A program made the translations under genes and the position numbers. Positions 8,909 through 17,735 of a stretch of DNA of 64,000 bases are shown here, in pieces. The stretch is from Bacteroidia bacterium (GTDB lineage Bacteria > Bacteroidota > Bacteroidia > Flavobacteriales > Flavobacteriaceae), in assembly GCA_030432635.1 (NCBI GenBank), contig JAUIMB010000001.1, positions 62,001-126,000 on the forward strand, in the 5' to 3' direction. How positions within the stretch are numbered: position 1 is the stretch's first letter; each line of letters starts with the position of its first letter. Below the pieces are notes generated by a model. That model made no database searches. It was not told the origin of the DNA and worked only from the letters and a program-made list of their open reading frames with translations.

Positions 8909-9673
8909 TTAAATCTGTTTTTCCTTTAACTTTAACCATACCGTAAACCAAATCGCTACAGGTAAAATAAACCTCACAAAAACAGCACTTAAAAAGTCTG
9001 AATGGGTTGATAAGCTTACCGTAATGTTTTCTCCTTCATGTCTAAACAAAAAGCTATCAAAAACAGTGGTAGAAACTACATTCGCTTCTGGAATTAAAGA
9101 TTGAAGTATTAATGTGTTTGCATAATTGAATAGTATAATAACTAAAATTCCTGCTAGCAATGTTTTGATAAAGCTGTATTTTTTAAAGATGATACTTCCT
9201 AATAATATGATTCCGTTAAACACTAAATAGAAAAACAAAAACTGGTAAAAACCATCCTTAAAAGGATTTAAAATAGTTTCTAAACTAAACTGGTTTGTAG
9301 CAAGCAAATACAAGATGTCAGCTAAATAAAACGTCGGGAAGTAAATGATTAAAAAGAGAACAACAGATATCAATATACTTGTTATTACTTTTTCTGAATG
9401 TGTTGCAGGAATACTTAGAAACCATATGCCACTTTGCGGATTTGAAAATTCTTGAAACATGGAATTTGTAAAAACGCCACCAGCAATAAACAAACCTATA
9501 ACAAACACTCCGTTCTGAACAGCTCCAGCAAAACTATCTTGCCATTGGTGTACGATTAAAAACATAAATAATAGGAGTGCAATTAAAACTAAAAGACCAA
9601 TTCCGTAAATTTTGGAATTCTCTTTAAACTGTCTTTTAATTAATAAAGAAATTGTAGAAATATTCATGGTCAA
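8909..9673 (-). CDS. ABC-2 type transporter permease
   Basis: A 254-residue membrane protein with six predicted hydrophobic helices, first at about residues 24-43 and last at about 228-246. This is the size and topology of an ABC-2 exporter permease. A second ATG two codons downstream is an alternative start. The gene abuts the ATPase gene with no gap, so the two should form one exporter complex (two ATPases, two permeases). The substrate is unknown. Context with a LytS/LytTR pair and a CPBP-like protein resembles peptide-sensing or detoxification modules. Confidence 0.8.
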   Translation of the reverse strand: MTMNISTISLLIKRQFKENSKIYGIGLLVLIALLLFMFLIVHQWQDSFAGAVQNGVFVIGLFIAGGVFTNSMFQEFSNPQSGIWFLSIPATHSEKVITSILISVVLFLIIYFPTFYLADILYLLATNQFSLETILNPFKDGFYQFLFFYLVFNGIILLGSIIFKKYSFIKTLLAGILVIILFNYANTLILQSLIPEANVVSTTVFDSFLFRHEGENITVSLSTHSDFLSAVFVRFILPVAIWFTVWLKLKEKQI

Positions 9674-10507
9674 TTAATTTAAAATGGTGTTTATTTTACG
9701 ATCATCTGTTAAAACAGCATTAAAAAGTAACTCTATATCAATATAACCAGCATCTTCTGTTTTGTTTTCTTTAATAGAAGCAAAACCATTACTCACTTTT
9801 TCTTGATAGATTAAATCAGTACTGTTTTGTAGGTCTTCAGTTAATTGGAACAGTAGGTGTTTAGCAATGTGACTTTTATCATTATTTAAAAGAACTTTAC
9901 CATCGTTCATAATAATGATTGCATGTATTAATTCGTCTAAATCCCTCACTTGGTGCGATGTGATGATTACAATTCTGTTTTTTTTAAAAGAATCGTTAAT
10001 CATATTTCTAAATAATATCTTGGAAGGAATATCCAAACCATTTGTTGGTTCGTCCATAATAAGAACTCTGGTGTTTGCTGATAAAGCAAAACCAATTAAG
10101 ATTTTCTTTTTCTGTCCTAAGGATAATTCGGTAGTGCGTTTGCTTTTTTCAATTTTAAATTCTTTGGTGTAGGTGTCAAACTGATTGACATCAAAGTTTG
10201 GATAAAAATCTTTGTAGATTTTAATGAGTTCATGAATCGTTAGATTAGGCAAGTAGTATTCTTCTGGAACAAAGAATAAATCTTTTAAGAAACTGACTTC
10301 ACGCTTTTTTGGAGTTTTACCGAACACCTCGCAAGTCCCTTCAGTTGGAAAAAGCATGCCAGTAATATTTTTTATCAAAGTAGATTTTCCAGCACCATTT
10401 TTACCTAGTAAACCATAAATCTTTCCTGGCTCAAATGTTAGATTTAGATTATTGAATATTTCAACCCTCTTAGAATATCTGTAACTTAAGCTTTTGGTCT
10501 CAATCAT
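9674..10507 (-). CDS. ABC transporter ATP-binding protein
   Basis: A 277-residue ATPase, first gene of the operon. Walker A is GLLGKNGAGKST (about residues 33-44), the signature is LSLGQKKK, Walker B is VLIMDEPTNGLD, and the H-loop is ITSHQ. The C-terminal ~60 residues lie outside the nucleotide-binding fold, as in many ABC-2 drug or peptide exporter ATPases. Paired with the permease immediately downstream. The 400-base gap upstream should hold the operon promoter, although no perfect TAnnTTTG box with a -33 element is evident. Confidence 0.9.
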   Translation of the reverse strand: MIETKSLSYRYSKRVEIFNNLNLTFEPGKIYGLLGKNGAGKSTLIKNITGMLFPTEGTCEVFGKTPKKREVSFLKDLFFVPEEYYLPNLTIHELIKIYKDFYPNFDVNQFDTYTKEFKIEKSKRTTELSLGQKKKILIGFALSANTRVLIMDEPTNGLDIPSKILFRNMINDSFKKNRIVIITSHQVRDLDELIHAIIIMNDGKVLLNNDKSHIAKHLLFQLTEDLQNSTDLIYQEKVSNGFASIKENKTEDAGYIDIELLFNAVLTDDRKINTILN

Positions 10508-10906
10508 AGCAATTTTTATTGACTAATTATGATGCAATACTATACAGACACAAGGTTTTAGAAAAATAAAATCAATGAATGCTTAGATCTCATCAACAAA
10601 TATGATGTTATCGGCAATGAGTTTTTAGGATATATTTGAATCAGACTTCATGTTCTTATTTGTTTTAAAGTATGTCATTATTATAGGTTACACAAAAAAC
10701 AAACATTAATCGCCAACGTGCCATCATTTTTATAATGTTTTGTGTTATGCAACTTAGCTTTGGTAAAAAGCTCAACTTAGTACAAAGTTTCTGAAAAATT
10801 TATTCCTAAATGTTTCTTGAAGATGTTAATGCATCACTCTTTTTCTGAAAGAGCAGAGGAGTGGAAGAAAATGTATGTGGAATGGAAATGCATCTTATTC
10901 ATTATA
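10508..10906. other. Intergenic region, no gene seen
   Basis: About 400 AT-rich bases between the start of the ABC operon and the end of the GH13 gene, both on the minus strand. I found no plausible coding frame, RNA gene or strong terminator. A weak stem (CTCTTT paired with AAAGAG) lies near 10835-10855. Confidence 0.5.
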
Positions 10907-12472
10907 TCAATAATCCTTTATGAAATTCACTCCAGATCCATTGAAAGTAATTGTAAAGTTATAAGAAATTAAACATGCTTTTAATTCTGCTTTATCCTCG
11001 TTATTTTCCCAAGTTATAATAATCTCATTCTCTTGCGAATCATTAATCTTTATATTACCTAAAAATGCTTTTGAATTGTTTCTCCATCTAATAAGTTCTA
11101 ATTGATTCTTTATAATATCAGTTTTTAAACTACTTTCAATATCAATTAAAGTTAGAGCAGTACGATTAATTTCTTTATGGCCACCTTCACCTGCTTTTTC
11201 AACAGCATCATAATCATTTTTTCCTGCAAATAAATCGAGATACCAAACTTGAGGAATGCCTGGCATAAAGAGCTGTATTGCCCTTGCCAGCAACAACTTT
11301 TCTTCACTTTCACCTAATGCACTAAAATAAGTAGCGTTGACTTGGTAATACGAAATTTTATTTCCTTCAGAATCATAGAGGTTCTTTACACGTCCACCAC
11401 GATCAAGGATGAGATTCATTAGGTCTTCGATTTCATTATCTAAGAGTAATCCTTCGTTATATATTCCGTTGATTTCTTTTCCTTTTAAGTCTAGGACAGG
11501 AATACCATCGTGGCAACCCAACATATTTACTGTTTTGTAATCGTTTTCAATAATTTCGTTTGCCCATTTTATAAGTGCTGCATTGCTTCCCTTTTCTAAG
11601 GTGTGAATAATCAATCCTGGCAAGAAAAAATCATAAATTTGGTAGCCGTGACGCGCTACTTCTTTGTGTAAATAAGAACCGTATTCTGCGTGAATTTCTG
11701 GTAGAAGTTTTAGATTATTAAGATCTGCTATTTTTTTTATTCTATTGAGATAATCCCAAGTCCCTGGAACATTGAAAAAATTAGTTTGGCCAACTTCCTT
11801 GTGCAAATAAGCAAAAGCATCCAAACGAAGTATTTGGCAACCATAGCTTTTTACTTTTGCTAACGTTTCTTCATAAAAACCCCAAACCAACTCTGAGTTG
11901 GCATTGACGTCCATTTGGCCCAAGATGTTTTTGTCATCATCAATTTTTTGATAAAACGTATTCCAATACGGTTGTTCAGAACCATCTGGAAAGGGCACTT
12001 TTAAAATGGGCAATCCGGATTTTCTCATAAATAATTTATTGAGAAACGCTTCTTTGGGAATTATGATGCCTTCATCGTTCATAGTGCCGTGGCCTTCCCA
12101 GAAGCTATTCCAATTAATAAAGAAATCTTTGTACTTGGAATCTTTACCGTGTTTCAACAAATCTTTAAACTGAGGCGAGGCAACTGATAAATGGTTCAGT
12201 ACAATATCGAATTTCATTTGAATATTCAATTCATCCAAAGCCTTCAGGTCTCTCTCCGAAACTAAATCTTTATTGAGGTTATAATCTATTATTGAAAACC
12301 CTCTATCCAAATCACTATTGAAAAATGTTGGCAGTATGTATACTAATGAAAATGTATCCTTTAATTCTGGTCTCTGCAACATTTTAATAGTGTCACTGAG
12401 TTTACTACCAATACTATCTGGATAGACATTGAGCATCACTCCATTTTTTGCAATTTCAGCTTTAAAACTCAT
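10907..12472 (-). CDS. GH13 sucrose phosphorylase-like enzyme
   Basis: A 521-residue glycoside hydrolase family 13 protein of the GH13_18 phosphorylase type. Conserved elements are FDIVLNHLS (region I), the nucleophile Asp in ILRLDAFAY (about residue 216), the acid/base Glu in LLPEIHAEYG (about 258) and the third acid in LGCHDGIP (about 320). The family converts sucrose and phosphate to glucose-1-phosphate and fructose, or uses sucrose-6-phosphate or glucosylglycerate. The fructokinase gene 6 bases upstream and an MFS transporter favour free sucrose. Cytoplasmic; no signal peptide. Last gene of the sucrose cluster (the scrP position in Shewanella-type loci). Confidence 0.8.
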   Translation of the reverse strand: MSFKAEIAKNGVMLNVYPDSIGSKLSDTIKMLQRPELKDTFSLVYILPTFFNSDLDRGFSIIDYNLNKDLVSERDLKALDELNIQMKFDIVLNHLSVASPQFKDLLKHGKDSKYKDFFINWNSFWEGHGTMNDEGIIIPKEAFLNKLFMRKSGLPILKVPFPDGSEQPYWNTFYQKIDDDKNILGQMDVNANSELVWGFYEETLAKVKSYGCQILRLDAFAYLHKEVGQTNFFNVPGTWDYLNRIKKIADLNNLKLLPEIHAEYGSYLHKEVARHGYQIYDFFLPGLIIHTLEKGSNAALIKWANEIIENDYKTVNMLGCHDGIPVLDLKGKEINGIYNEGLLLDNEIEDLMNLILDRGGRVKNLYDSEGNKISYYQVNATYFSALGESEEKLLLARAIQLFMPGIPQVWYLDLFAGKNDYDAVEKAGEGGHKEINRTALTLIDIESSLKTDIIKNQLELIRWRNNSKAFLGNIKINDSQENEIIITWENNEDKAELKACLISYNFTITFNGSGVNFIKDY

Positions 12473-12478
12473 AATCGT

Positions 12479-13444
12479 TTAAAGTAATTTTGAAAGAATA
12501 TCAATATTATCTGGTAATCTTCCTACATTTTGAAGCTTAAGTGATGCCAATTGTAAGGCTATTTCCAAACATTCCTTCAAAGGCTTTTCTTTTATATAGG
12601 CAAACAAAAATCCAGACCAAAATGCATCACCAGCACCTGTGGTATCCATTACATTTTCAACTTTTATTGCAGGTAGTTGAATAATCTCTTTGCCTTTTTG
12701 AGATAGTTTCACGCCTTCACTTCCTAACGTTAAACATATTTTATCTACGCCTTCTTTATGGAAAAATTCAAAAATCTCTGGATGTGGTAATTCTTTTCCG
12801 AAGAACCTGAGCATATCATCTTCACTAATTTTTACAAGTGGGTTGAATTTACAGTATGCTATAATAACTTTTAGTGCCTCATCTTTATTGTCCCAAATTT
12901 CATCAGCATAATTAATATCTATGCTTAACTGACAACCTAACTTATAGGCTTCTTCAGCCTTTTTTAAGATGGTGGATTGTGCAGGGTTTTTGCTAAGAGC
13001 AAAACAGGTCGTGTGAAAAATGTTAGTTTCCTTTAGCAATTCTGTTGGGATTTGGTCTTCAGAAATACTATAGTCTGCCTCACGAAAAGGAATAAAATCT
13101 GGTGTTTTCTTAGATCTTGAAACAAAAATTACACTAGTTGGTTTATTGGAAATTTTCTTTACTTCACTTGCCTGAACTCCGACGTCTTCAAGTCGTTTAA
13201 AAATATATTCTCCAAAACCATCATCGCCAACTGTAGCAACCATTTTAGATTTTAATCCCAGTCTGGCAGAATTCATAGCTACGTTCGTTGGTGAACCGCC
13301 CAAGTACCTATGGTAATCTCTCGTATTGTTAATTAAAACATCGTTTTGATGGCCAATAAAATCAATCAAGACTTCACCAACGCATAAAATATCTATATAT
13401 TTATTATTTGCTTTCACAAAATTTTTATTCTTTGTTATTATCAA
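12479..13444 (-). CDS. PfkB-family carbohydrate kinase, probable fructokinase
   Basis: A 321-residue ribokinase-fold kinase. It contains the PfkB signatures YLGGSPTNVAMNSARLGL (substrate side, about residues 48-65) and MDTTGAGDAFWSGF (anion hole and catalytic Asp, about 264-277). The N-terminus (DILCVGEVLIDFIG) is typical of fructokinases. It would phosphorylate the fructose released by the adjacent phosphorylase. The gene overlaps the end of the transporter gene by 20 bases, and the phosphorylase gene follows 6 bases after its stop. Confidence 0.85.
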   Translation of the reverse strand: MIITKNKNFVKANNKYIDILCVGEVLIDFIGHQNDVLINNTRDYHRYLGGSPTNVAMNSARLGLKSKMVATVGDDGFGEYIFKRLEDVGVQASEVKKISNKPTSVIFVSRSKKTPDFIPFREADYSISEDQIPTELLKETNIFHTTCFALSKNPAQSTILKKAEEAYKLGCQLSIDINYADEIWDNKDEALKVIIAYCKFNPLVKISEDDMLRFFGKELPHPEIFEFFHKEGVDKICLTLGSEGVKLSQKGKEIIQLPAIKVENVMDTTGAGDAFWSGFLFAYIKEKPLKECLEIALQLASLKLQNVGRLPDNIDILSKLL

Positions 13445-14783
13445 AAATATCTACGTCACTCAAATCATCGTACAACTGAGATTCTGGCTGCTTGAGTCGC
13501 AATGCCAATAATCCAGCTATAATAAAAAACACACCACCGAAAAGTATTGCCTTAATGGCGCTATTATCTAAAAGGTTCTTAACAATTGGCCCAAAGGTTA
13601 AGGTTTGGATTCCCATCGGTATGACGATCATCATATTTAAAATTCCCATATACACTCCACGGCGTTCTTGAGGTACAATTTTAGACACCATTGTATACGG
13701 AATTCCCATCATTGCAGCCCAACCAATGCCGAACAACACCATTGGAAAGAGTACATAAGTTGGATCTTGAATATTTGGAATGGATAGCATTGCAATACCT
13801 GTTAAAAACAAGCTAAATACATAGACCTTTTTCCCTCCCCATTTTAATGCTAATGGCACTAAGGCCAAAGCGAATACTATAGTTGAAATATTATATGTAG
13901 TATTCATTTTAGCCGCTTGACTCAAGGCTTGGGATTTATCAAAACTTAAACTCTCTTCAAACATTGGTGAAATAAACTGCCAATAGATAAAAAGTGCATA
14001 CCATTGAAATAGATATACAGCAGAAAGTTTCCACATAAATTTCGGCATATCCTTTACAGCGTCAACGATTTCTATAAAAGGTGTTTTAATGCGCTGAGAT
14101 AGGGGTAAGCTTTTATGTTTTTCAATGTCTTTTAATTCTTCCTCCTCTGGTGGAATTTCTGGTGTTTTTAAAACTGACCATAAAATTGTAGTTACTGATA
14201 AAATTGCTCCGATAAAAAATGAGTAGTACAACCATTTTGGTATGGACTTTACACTTTCATCTACGATCTCTTGTCCACCAAACCAATCTTGAAAAAGAAA
14301 TATGGAAGCATTTGCCAAAACAATACCAGCACCAACAAATAAACTTTGCATCTGATATCCAAAGCTCAATTGTTTATTCGGTAATTTATCGCCAACAAAA
14401 GCTCGGTAAGGTTCCATAGCCATATTGTTACCTACATCTAAAATCCAGAGTAATCCTACAGCAAACCATAAAGCTGGACTAAATGGAAATGCAAATAAAC
14501 ACAGACTACCAATGATTGCACCAATTAAAAAGAAAGGTTTACGTCTTCCCCATTTTGGTGACCAAGTTTTATCTGAGATAGCTCCAACAATTGGCTGAAC
14601 GATCAACCCTGTTACTGGACCTGCAAGATTAAGAAGTGGTAAGTCTTCGGGACTGGCTCCCAAGAAGGAGAATATAGGATTGACTGCTGTTTGCTGTAAA
14701 CCAAAACTGAACTGAATTCCTAAGAATCCCACATTCATATTAAATATCTGCCAGAAACTTAAAGTTGGCTTTAGCCTTCCCAT
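13425..14783 (-). CDS. MFS/GPH-type sugar transporter (sucrose-transporter-like)
   Basis: A 452-residue polytopic protein with about 12 membrane segments. The loop motif ISDKTWSPKWGRRKPF after helix 2 is the GRRKPF-type signature of the SLC45/plant sucrose-transporter branch. Other matches include VQPIVGAISD and FGIGWAAMMGIPYTMVSKIVP. It probably imports sucrose or a related disaccharide by cation symport across the inner membrane, after entry through the TonB receptor encoded upstream. The start is followed by MGRLKPTLSFWQIFNMNVGF, a common N-terminus in this group. It overlaps the kinase gene by 20 bases. Equivalent to ScrT of Shewanella-type sucrose loci. Confidence 0.82.
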   Translation of the reverse strand: MGRLKPTLSFWQIFNMNVGFLGIQFSFGLQQTAVNPIFSFLGASPEDLPLLNLAGPVTGLIVQPIVGAISDKTWSPKWGRRKPFFLIGAIIGSLCLFAFPFSPALWFAVGLLWILDVGNNMAMEPYRAFVGDKLPNKQLSFGYQMQSLFVGAGIVLANASIFLFQDWFGGQEIVDESVKSIPKWLYYSFFIGAILSVTTILWSVLKTPEIPPEEEELKDIEKHKSLPLSQRIKTPFIEIVDAVKDMPKFMWKLSAVYLFQWYALFIYWQFISPMFEESLSFDKSQALSQAAKMNTTYNISTIVFALALVPLALKWGGKKVYVFSLFLTGIAMLSIPNIQDPTYVLFPMVLFGIGWAAMMGIPYTMVSKIVPQERRGVYMGILNMMIVIPMGIQTLTFGPIVKNLLDNSAIKAILFGGVFFIIAGLLALRLKQPESQLYDDLSDVDIFDNNKE

Positions 14784-14837
14784 AACTTTTGATTTTCTTA
14801 AAAATACTATTTAAAACGCTGTGAATAATCAAAGAGT

Positions 14838-14881
14838 TAAAAAAAGAGCCAATGATAAAATACGATTAACACTGACTCTTT
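14838..14881 (-). terminator. Intrinsic terminator after the TonB receptor gene
   Basis: On the minus strand AAAGAGTCA pairs with TGGCTCTTT (one G-U pair) around a ~25-base loop and is followed by a T-run. It lies between the receptor gene and the transporter gene, so it may lower but not abolish read-through into the transporter, kinase and phosphorylase genes. Confidence 0.5.
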
Positions 14882-14937
14882 CAACCAATCAATTAAACTT
14901 AAAAGTTAATTACCTTTAGACTACTCAAGTAATTTAA

Positions 14938-17568
14938 TTAAAAATTATAGCTCAATCCTAGCGAGATAGACCTTCCTGGTACTGGTCTTACTCTTAGGAA
15001 GTTTGTCTGTCCTTCAACAATACTTCCTTCTTCAGATTCTGTTATACCTAACGTATCGAATATATTGTTTGCAGAAAGATTTGCTTTTAAATTTTCCGTT
15101 ATACCTACATTGATAAAACTATTTATGATAACGAAACCTGGTAAAACTAATTCATTATTGTCTTGTGCAAATGCCTTACTCTGACCAATGAAACTAAGGC
15201 CAACAGAGTTTTGTTTAGCATTTCCGAAATTATACGTAGGGATAAAGTTATAAATAAAGTCTGGTTGTCTTCGTGGTGTATTGCCATCATTGTCTCCAGA
15301 GGTAATTTCCGCATCGGTAAAGGTCAGTCCACCTCTAAATCCAAAATCATTGATTCTGTAAGTACCTTCTAATTCTATACCAAACGATTTATAATCATTT
15401 TCAATGATACTGTTGGTAGTTGCTTCAAAACCACCTTCTTCAGTAGTGTTTGCAAAGAACAACGTAGCGTACAGCGACCCGTTTTCAAAACCTCTTTTAT
15501 AACCAAATTCAGCTTGATTGATAAAATCCAAAGCATTGATATTATCACTATCTGTAAAATCCAAACCAGTAAATAAAATACGGTCTGCTTTTGCTGAACC
15601 ACCTCTACTGTATCTTGCAAAAACGGCTTGGTTATCCTGAATTTTATAATTAACACCCACGGAGTAAGACACATAATCGTAATCATAGTTAACCGTAGTT
15701 GGATTTGCCAAATCAACAGATTGCACTGTTTCTTCTGGCTGGGAAATTTCACCGTCATTGTTAACATCAAAAACCGAAGTAACAGGACCGGAAAATGTAC
15801 CATCGACTCTACCCTTATCATAACGAATACTGGCATCGATATTCAGTTTCTCTGATGCCTCCACGCCAACTGCCAAATACGGTGCAGATGTGTTGTAACG
15901 TGTATTGTAATTTCTTTGGCAACAGTCCCCAAAAAATGCTGCTCCGTAACCAACAAGACCGTTTGCAGATAATGGGTCTCCGTTTGTATCTAGCGCATCA
16001 ATAAGTCGTGCTTCGTCTCCAACCGCTTCAAGCAAATAAGAGTTCCACAACCAAGACATAGATACATTTTGGATTGCTTTAAAATATCCTGCTGTAATAT
16101 TGAAGTTTTTAAATTTCTTAGTCAAACGAATATCGTTCATAAAGTTGTTGAAGTTGTTCAATTTTGTGTCGAACAAGACAACAGGTGTAATTAATGAACT
16201 ACCATTAACTGCGCCATCACCATTTGCAAAAGTAAGAGCATCGTAACCTCTATCAGTAGCAAAATCACTAGCCAAAAAGTCCGACGCAGTTTGAACGCTT
16301 GCAGGGAAAGGTGAATTGAAACCACCTCTGTTAGATGAGAATCTACCGTTATTTGTAACCTTAAAATCATTACCTAAATCAAAAGATAACTCCATACCAA
16401 TTGACGTAGAAATTGGATTCATTCCGTCAGAAACATCAGAACTTCTTAATTGCCCATCTTCGCCTAAACCTACACTTTGCTGTAAATATGGTGTGTGTAA
16501 TGTTTGATTATTGGCATCAAAATTAGGGATGTTCTCAAAATCAGGATCATCATTTGTACCCGTTACCTGAATTGGATTTGGCAAATAAGCAACGGCCCTA
16601 TCATTAAGATATTTCCCGTAAAGTCTTACATAGCCATTTTCAAATTCCTTGGTTAAATTTAGCTTGAACTGTCCTCCATTATTAGCAGTATATCCAGCAT
16701 CTCTTATGCCTTCACCAACTCTATAAAATCCACCCATATGGAAGTAAAGTCCTTCACCTATTGGCGAACCATAATCAAAATCAGTTCTAAAAGAATTATA
16801 ATCCAAACCAAAAGATGTAGCTAAAGATCCTCCTTCAACTTTTCCTGTCTTGCTTATTAAGTTAATAATGGCACCAGGAGAGTTTGAAGATAATGTAGAT
16901 GCAGAACCACCTCTGATTGCCTCAACTCTACCAATGTTATTATCAAATCTCGTAAAGATATCTGCCGTAGCAAAAGCTATATCACCAAACAATAATACTG
17001 GCAATCCATCTTCTTGTAGCTGTACATATTTAGAACCACCTGAAGATACTGGCACACCACGAACCGCAATGTTAGAGTTACCTTCACCACCAGAAGATTC
17101 AGATCGAATACCAGGTATCGTCCTAAAAATCTCAGCAGTTGTTCTTGGTGCAGACTGCTGAATGGTATTAGGTCTCATTGTGGTAATAGAAACACTAGAT
17201 TCAATTTTAGACCTTGGGTTAGTAACACCTGTTATAATGACTTGGTCCAATGATTCTGAATCTTCAGCCATAGTTACATCTACGGTGACATCATTGCCAT
17301 CAATTGTAACTGATTTTTTGACTGTTGTAAAACCCAAATAAGAAGCAGTTAAGGTATAATTACCATTTTCTACATTGGCAATAACATAGTTTCCGTCTAT
17401 GTCAGAAACAGCACCTTTAGTAGTCCCGTCTAAAATTACGTTTACACCTGGTAAAGGTATACCTTCAGTGTCTTGCACAGTACCTGAAATATTGGATTGC
17501 GCAGAAACCAAAAATGACACCATGGTAAAAACCAGTAGTAAACCCCATTTGTTTTTAATAGATTTCAT
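14938..17568 (-). CDS. TonB-dependent outer-membrane receptor (sucrose locus)
   Basis: An 876-residue receptor. Residues 1-23 are a signal peptide ending in SAQ. A carboxypeptidase-regulatory-like domain follows (ISGTVQDTEGIPLPGVNVI, residues ~27-110), then the plug domain (VIITGVTNP, ELFRTIPGIR-type sequence near 145, GGNS and RGVPVS), then a beta-barrel ending in the aromatic C-terminal strand SLGLSYNF. It would take up the sugar across the outer membrane with TonB/ExbBD energy. No SusD-like gene lies beside it, so it is not a classical SusCD pair. Regulated from the LacI-operator region 90-120 bases upstream. Confidence 0.88.
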   Translation of the reverse strand: MKSIKNKWGLLLVFTMVSFLVSAQSNISGTVQDTEGIPLPGVNVILDGTTKGAVSDIDGNYVIANVENGNYTLTASYLGFTTVKKSVTIDGNDVTVDVTMAEDSESLDQVIITGVTNPRSKIESSVSITTMRPNTIQQSAPRTTAEIFRTIPGIRSESSGGEGNSNIAVRGVPVSSGGSKYVQLQEDGLPVLLFGDIAFATADIFTRFDNNIGRVEAIRGGSASTLSSNSPGAIINLISKTGKVEGGSLATSFGLDYNSFRTDFDYGSPIGEGLYFHMGGFYRVGEGIRDAGYTANNGGQFKLNLTKEFENGYVRLYGKYLNDRAVAYLPNPIQVTGTNDDPDFENIPNFDANNQTLHTPYLQQSVGLGEDGQLRSSDVSDGMNPISTSIGMELSFDLGNDFKVTNNGRFSSNRGGFNSPFPASVQTASDFLASDFATDRGYDALTFANGDGAVNGSSLITPVVLFDTKLNNFNNFMNDIRLTKKFKNFNITAGYFKAIQNVSMSWLWNSYLLEAVGDEARLIDALDTNGDPLSANGLVGYGAAFFGDCCQRNYNTRYNTSAPYLAVGVEASEKLNIDASIRYDKGRVDGTFSGPVTSVFDVNNDGEISQPEETVQSVDLANPTTVNYDYDYVSYSVGVNYKIQDNQAVFARYSRGGSAKADRILFTGLDFTDSDNINALDFINQAEFGYKRGFENGSLYATLFFANTTEEGGFEATTNSIIENDYKSFGIELEGTYRINDFGFRGGLTFTDAEITSGDNDGNTPRRQPDFIYNFIPTYNFGNAKQNSVGLSFIGQSKAFAQDNNELVLPGFVIINSFINVGITENLKANLSANNIFDTLGITESEEGSIVEGQTNFLRVRPVPGRSISLGLSYNF

Positions 17569-17612
17569 TTCTTTTAGTTGTTTAATTAATATTTAATTGG
17601 ATTAATTTTTAT

Positions 17613-17620
17613 CAAATGTA
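17613..17620 (-). promoter_or_regulatory. -7 box of the TonB receptor promoter
   Basis: TACATTTG on the minus strand is a perfect match to the Bacteroidota -7 consensus TAnnTTTG and lies 45 bases upstream of the receptor start codon. A matching -33 TTG at the usual spacing is not obvious. Confidence 0.5.
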
Positions 17621-17652
17621 TAATTAGAAGTCAATAATATTGATAAATTTGT

Positions 17653-17688
17653 ATCGAAAACGTTTTCGATTTTACGAAAACGTTTTCG
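17653..17688. promoter_or_regulatory. Two tandem LacI-type operators
   Basis: The core CGAAAACGTTTTCG, a perfect 14-base palindrome with central CG, occurs twice, at 17655-17668 and 17675-17688. The first extends to an 18-base palindrome (17653-17670). The centres are exactly 20 bases apart, about two helical turns, so bound dimers would lie on the same DNA face. The sites lie between the TonB receptor gene and the divergent LacI-family gene. They should bind that regulator and control both directions. Confidence 0.9.
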
Positions 17689-17735
17689 ATTATGTGAAAT
17701 TTTGATAAGAAACAGATAGTTAATATCATTTTTAT

